From Oegoconia quadripuncta (Eukaryota > Arthropoda > Insecta > Lepidoptera > Autostichidae), in contig OX438754.1 in the NCBI GenBank assembly GCA_949316235.1, positions 6,619,501 to 6,683,500 on the forward strand: a stretch of 64,000 bases of DNA, given 5' to 3'. The number at the start of each line of letters is the position of its first letter. The first letter of the stretch is position 1. The notes under the pieces are model-generated. The model searched no databases and was not told the origin of the DNA. It saw only the letters and a list, made by a program, of their open reading frames with translations. The translations under genes and the position numbers were made by a program. Below, piece after piece: positions 58,613-64,000 of this stretch.

Positions 58613-60011
58613 CTACAAACAGAAATGATACGACGTAACATAATGTGCATATTCGTATGAAGCGGATTTATGATATGTAGGAAAGGAATGACAGAATGTA
58701 AATGGAACGATAACATTATACTTCACGATAGTAATTTATTTATACGAATATAATATATGATGGTTATGGTTAATGAAAAGACTTTGAGAATTGAAATTAG
58801 ATAAGTACATAAACAAAGATTATAATATAATATGAATTAATAATAAGATGATAATGTCACGCATGAATCATACATAATATATAATAATATACCACAGATA
58901 TTATTTCTTAAACCTTGAGACCATATGTCATGCATACGTACATAGGTATGAATGATTATCATTTTACAAGAAAAATAAATACTCCATATTTATTTAGAAG
59001 GGATGATGATTGCATAAATATTAAATATTATTATTTAAATATATACAAAAGTTACTGTAACTGGTAATTCAAAGTTGCTTGATTGAACGTGGTTCAATTA
59101 TGCAATCAACATTAATATCACCTGCCCAGAATATGGTTTCATGGCACCAATCAAAATCAATAGTGACAAAATATGTGAAGGTTTACTATTTTAAAATTTA
59201 ACTGCACCATCTGCTCATAGTTGCAGCGTCAGGAGGACTGATATTCGTAGTTAGTAGTCAATGGTTTTCGCTAATTTTCTATTGAAAGTAAAACATGTAA
59301 TATTAATTAATGCAAATTTAAAACTAAACTTACACTAAGTATTTAATATCTTGCATTACGAAACTATTTAGACAAATAATTATATTATAACATTATTTCG
59401 ATTATTATTATCTATTAGGTACACAAGTAATGATAAAGTCTCTATTGTGGTGATGATTCTCTTAATTGTTACCAAATATTTAGGATTTGCCCAAGATAGG
59501 ATGAAATCACAAAAACATATTTTTAGATTTTGATGTAGGTACCATTGGTCGATTTTTTTTAGTTATGTGAGTTTATGATCTTCGCAATTCAATCATGCAA
59601 ACAATGTAGGTATAATAATATTAAATGTATGGTAAGCGCCATATAGAACCAGAAAAGTGAAGCAGCAACCTACATGATATTTTGTTTTGTTTTACGCTGT
59701 GGAAATGACCAAAATGAAACAAATTAATTTTATTAATAACGGATCACAATTTAGAAGAAATTATGACTATTTTCTGTCAACTATGTATTGTCGGCGAATT
59801 GATGTGCAATATAATATTCTATTTAAAATTTTGAGTATATTATTCAAAATGTTATCCTCTTTCATAAATACTACAAAAATATACTATGATTTTGCACCTA
59901 ATTTAAAGTTTAAGGATTAATTTTCTTCTATCTTGCTTTACCTGCTTCTCGATCTGCGAACAGAAAATTCTAGAAGAAAAATAAAAAAACTATTTGCAAC
60001 GTGCTACTTAC

Positions 60012-60090
60012 TGTTTCGAACTCTTCGCGAGCTCTTAATGAAATTGTAGCTCTTTAGGCTCCCAACCAAGTAATTGTCACGACTGTAGGC
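60012..60090 (-). other. Probable non-coding leader exon of the bZIP gene (79 nt)
   Basis: Acceptor TTTGTTTCAG|GCC and donor GAAACA|GTAAGT bracket a 79-base segment without any ATG. Spliced to 58,612, its only stop-free frame is the uORF frame; the bZIP frame has a TAA. It is therefore leader sequence. No further upstream exon could be fixed. Confidence 0.55.
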
Positions 60091-62030
60091 CTGAAACAAA
60101 ACATACAATAGGTTAGTCTAGAAAATTCTTGAAACATTTTATCGATTCGTTCAATGTACCATACAAATACATTCGGCAACAAAAGTTTTCGCTCAAACAT
60201 ATTGATGAACGAGCAACAATTCAGCATTCGTTACGTACTATTGATAAGAATTTAATCGTATTTCTTATCAGTGCCTACAACTTTTATGTACACGCGGCCG
60301 CATGACGGCCGCACTTCCAGTTTAAACAGGTCTCGCTGCGTTCAACATTGGTAGCGTCGGCTATTGCGCGGCATGAGTGGTCGCCGTGCTGTCGACTGTA
60401 TCTATAACGTTGTTCGCAATAGCCGCTTACAGAGTAGACTACCTATTGATCGTATGATATCGGCATGTGTCGTTTGGTACATTACAGTTGTGAACTAACT
60501 CTGACTCATTCTATAGCTATCTCTAGTCTTGATTTTTGAGATTTCGGGATACAACAAGCTATTACTTGAAATGGATTAGGTAGGATTTGGCGTAATAGAG
60601 AAGAGGTCTCCCAACAGTGGATAGATGTGGGCTGAAAATGATGACGAATTTGGCACAAGATACCTACGTAGTACCTATGCATAATAATTTTTGTTCATAA
60701 GTTCATTCTTATTAAACAGATATTCTTAACTTATTATTTTTCTAGTCTACTAAACTAAAACAAACTTTGATGACGGGGCAACTGGCCGGCGGCGGAGTCT
60801 CTATGACCTTTGAACACGTAGGTAGGTAACCTTGAATACAACATTATGTAACCGCTTCCATAAAATTATCATGATAATGACCAGGTACATATTTATAATA
60901 GGAGGTACCTTTTCATATTTTGCCAAATTGCAATAGATCCAAATCGAAGTATTTGCATTCAGCGAGGAAATGCTGCCTACTTTTTTTGGGTACCTTTTCT
61001 AACAACGCAGTAGTAGGTACCTACCAATTTTTCACATAATGTCTAGTTTTCTTATGCTAAAATAACTTCCATACTTGTTTGCATAAACTCCATTAACTTT
61101 TTAAGCACGTAATGATTTTATCATTTGCTTCTACACCAATTTGACGGAATGTGCTGAGTACTACTCTCTTTAAAAACAATTGACAGCTAAATAGAATCAA
61201 AAATACTGAAAATCTAAAATTACGATGCAATAACAGCAAAGCGCCTCAGGGTTTTTACGGATTGTTTGCAAAATCGGCGATGTTTGAGAAAGGTGAAGTG
61301 GTGGTGGGAAAGACGACATGTTACGACTTGTTTGGTACAAAGTAGGTCATCCCATCCATCGGACATCGGACAGAATGAGCTATAAGCGGGCCTACCACGA
61401 TTTAACATTTTATAAGGCGTAGTTATTAACTACGTACGATTTTTATGTTTTTCTTCGAATTTCATATTATACCTAGGTAATTTACTTGTCAAACACATTT
61501 ACTTATTTAAAAAAGGTTATTTTAATTCAAAACAGAAATTTAGTGGCAGACCTTGAAATCGATTCAGGCCCGCGTTCTGTCCTTGATTTTCATTTATTTT
61601 CTTTATTAGAAAAAACTATCATAATTCTCCAATAAATACTTTAGAAAATACGTTATTTGTTCACATTATTAAAGTAGGAACCTAATGTGTACGTATCTAG
61701 TTGCACATTATTTAATATAAATCAAAATACTAAATTAAGTACTAATATTTCAATTATAACTCTTTAGCTATATATTAAGAATAATAAATATATTTTATAA
61801 GTGTGGTAATATAATTGCACAACATTTTCTGACAAAGTCTTGCTATAAGTACCTAATCAAATACGTACCTTGTTACGAACAAATATTGTAACGCTTCCAG
61901 TCCTTTATTAATCGGGCACTTGTCTTATTTCACAAAAAAATGTAAGTAAGTATTTAAAATTGACGTAAAAGACCGCTTATTGAGTGCCTGAACTGCTAAC
62001 TTCTATTTAAACTTTACAGAAACTTCAAAC
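60091..62030. other. Intron/upstream DNA of the bZIP gene with a repeat
   Basis: About 60,315-60,440 contains CAGGTCTCGCTGCGTTCA and TGCTGTCGACTGTAT, both recurring at 63,285-63,412, so this is a dispersed repeat. The remainder is AT-rich, with no gene recognised. Confidence 0.4.
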
Positions 62031-62230
62031 GTGCGACACACGTGCTGTGCGCTTCAGAACTTGGAAAATATTGTGCAACATTCGCGCCGCCAGCACTTCA
62101 TACGATTTTCCTCAATCCCCACCATTAGCCATATTGCGTTCTAAAAATATCCTTGCCGTAACGCTATTGGTCCTTTTCGAATGACGTCAACTTGGAGGGC
62201 CAATAAGAATACATGGTTTTCAAGAGTCAC
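62030..62230 (-). promoter_or_regulatory. Candidate promoter of the bZIP gene
   Basis: A compact cluster: E-box CACGTG (62,039-62,044), TTCGCGCC (about 62,081-62,088), CCAAT-type boxes at 62,165-62,169 and 62,200-62,204, and between them a perfect CRE palindrome TGACGTCA (62,182-62,189). It is a GC-richer, non-repetitive block about 2 kb upstream of the leader exon in an otherwise AT-rich region. A CRE would suit control by bZIP/ATF-type stress factors. No transcription start is proven. Confidence 0.4.
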
Positions 62231-64000
62231 GAGACCGCACCGTGAGTGAAGTATTGAAATAATTATACCTAGCTAACTAGTCTCGCCACCGGGAATTCAC
62301 GCGTTACAAAAGGTTCCAAAAACATGTTTTGCTGCACGAGATGAATGTAGGATATTACAAGTGATTCATATTGTTACTGACTGACTGAACGAATATCACC
62401 ATGAATCTTGTTACTAGTTAGATGATATTTACAAAATTGTTTTCAGATAGGTATACCAAACTTGACCGTATAACTATTTTTTTTAGATAAGAAATGACAA
62501 AGCTATCATTTAATTAAAGGTTTTCGTTTTTAAAATTTTAACAAGAATAAACTTTTCATGACCTATATGTCTCTCGAATTACAGGACCGGTGTGATAGCA
62601 CGCTGTTTTTTGTTTCATATTGAAATTATGTGAAGGGAAAAATTTATCCGATTCGTCAAACTATTCGGCACCTTAAAGACAACATAGTTCCGTTAGTACT
62701 AAATTAATTCTGTGACATAGTCCAAGATATCGGTTAAATCGACCCAGAGTTAGATTAATGAAAAATTAACATCAAAGGAGGTCTTCTGATCTATCGATTA
62801 ATATTTTCATTACTAACTGAAATCCATTGTAGTACCTAATGCAGAAATACTTATTTTAATTTTCATTAATATTAAGTTTTATTGGGTTTAATTGAAAGAT
62901 TAAAATGAACATTCTTCTAATACCTTTTACACACAATGTAGAAAAATTAAAAAAACTACAAAAGTAGGTGGGTACCTACCTGACATAAATTAAAAATCTC
63001 CAGAGAAATTATGGGAATATCATCCAGATAAACAAGTTAAATATCTTCAAAACGGCTAAACCGCAAAACATGGGTAAAACCATCTCGCAAATTTCAGCTT
63101 TCTAAAATAAAAAACCGCTATTAAATCGGGTCAGCCGGTGGCGCTACAATGTCAAAGATGGAGGAGACGCAGATGACAGAGGTTACAAACATAGGTATAA
63201 TACCCACTTTGAGTTGTCAGCAGCTGAACATAATCATACGCATGTAACAAAAAGTTTCTACCAACCTCCTAACGTCCTACATAATATCCAGTATAAGCAG
63301 GTCTCGCTGCGTTCACATTTCCGGTAGAGTAGAACGGCCAGCTAACTCTATATTACCTAGTGTTATAGTCGTTGTGCTGTCGACTATACAATAGGGATGT
63401 TTCTCTTTCAGAGAACATAATATTTTATGTTATGCCTTTGCTTTTTTAATCTACTTATATTAAGCCATTAGTGCCATCCATGATATCTTGAAAGTAGGTT
63501 ATCTAAATTAAAACATATATTTTCGTTATTTCATTATGCACCTCAAAATGTTATTTTTCTCAAAGTGTTCCTCTTCTCGCTACATACTTTCTTGAAATGT
63601 ATATTTCTCATAATTTCCTTATCTCACTATAATATAATAATTTAATAATAATAAATAATACACAAATTTGCAAACTTCGTAATAAATGTTTACAAGTGAT
63701 ACCTATATCTTTAGGAATGAATCAATAAAAGGATATTTATACGTATTATGGAGACCGATCCAATTTTCAAACAAAATATATTTATGGAATTTAGGTAGGT
63801 AATAATAAGGTACAGTGGAAATAATAGTGATATAATTTATTTCTAAAAAAGTCACAAATAAATGTTTTGTTGGTTTATTTTGTAGACGTGAAATACTTAT
63901 AATTTAATTAATATTAAGAAAAGAATTTTATTTATTTAAATGAATATAATGTGTATAGTTATTTATATTTTTTCTAATCTACCTATTCCTGAATAAGTCC
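62231..64000. other. Intergenic AT-rich DNA
   Basis: The only recognisable item is the second copy of the CAGGTCTCGCTGCGTTCA repeat at about 63,285-63,412. No coding region seen. Confidence 0.4.

Noticed and set aside
1..64000. CRISPR arrays, telomeric TTAGG arrays, rRNA genes
   Set aside because: None seen; repeats here are dispersed transposon-type sequences.

Overview
The window is insect nuclear DNA, most likely from a lepidopteran (moth or butterfly). It is AT-rich, its genes are split by many small introns with GT-AG junctions, and the space between exons is packed with short SINEs, MITE-like inverted repeats and LINE fragments of kinds common in moth genomes. No bacterial-style operons, CRISPR arrays or confident tRNA/rRNA genes were seen. 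Exons were assembled by eye from splice sites and reading-frame phase; nothing was searched against a database.

Layout. (1) About 1-22,200: gene-poor, repeat-rich DNA, probably a long intron of the gene whose first two coding exons lie on the minus strand at 25,603-25,408 and 22,402-22,212. Those exons encode the start of an F-BAR/FCH domain that matches the FER/FES (Fps85D) tyrosine kinases; the kinase part would lie beyond the window start. Within this stretch, 14,292-19,246 is a complete-length Ty1/copia retrotransposon on the minus strand, with 264-bp LTRs that read as identical, a GTCTT target duplication and a half-tRNA-iMet primer site, but with a broken polyprotein. (2) About 26,000-31,700: intergenic, with a gypsy-type LTR remnant, MITEs, SINEs and a local repeat family. 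(3) 31,751-46,733 (+): a full 14-coding-exon gene for translation initiation factor eIF4B (638 aa deduced). It has an RRM, arginine/aspartate-rich low-complexity repeats and the conserved FGAAKPVDTAA segment. Its introns hold a foldback transposon, nested inverted repeats and a chimeric LINE relic. (4) About 49,300-51,921 (-): a LINE tail and a two-exon gene of unknown function with a transposase-like helix-turn-helix N-terminus. (5) About 52,000-55,100: inverted repeats, a Harbinger-like transposase relic and more of the local repeat family. (6) 56,190 to about 62,200 (-): a five-exon gene (one leader exon, four coding) for an AT-hook plus C/EBP-like bZIP factor, best matched to Xrp1. Its first visible AUG opens a long out-of-frame uORF that overlaps the main ORF, and a CRE/CCAAT cluster lies upstream. 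(7) The remainder is repeat-bearing, AT-rich intergenic DNA.

The three recognised host genes concern signalling (FER/FES), translation initiation (eIF4B) and stress-responsive transcription (Xrp1-like). There is no sign that they are co-regulated. The most interesting points are the ATF4-style overlapping uORF in the bZIP gene, the spliced transposase-derived gene, and the very young yet already defective copia copy.
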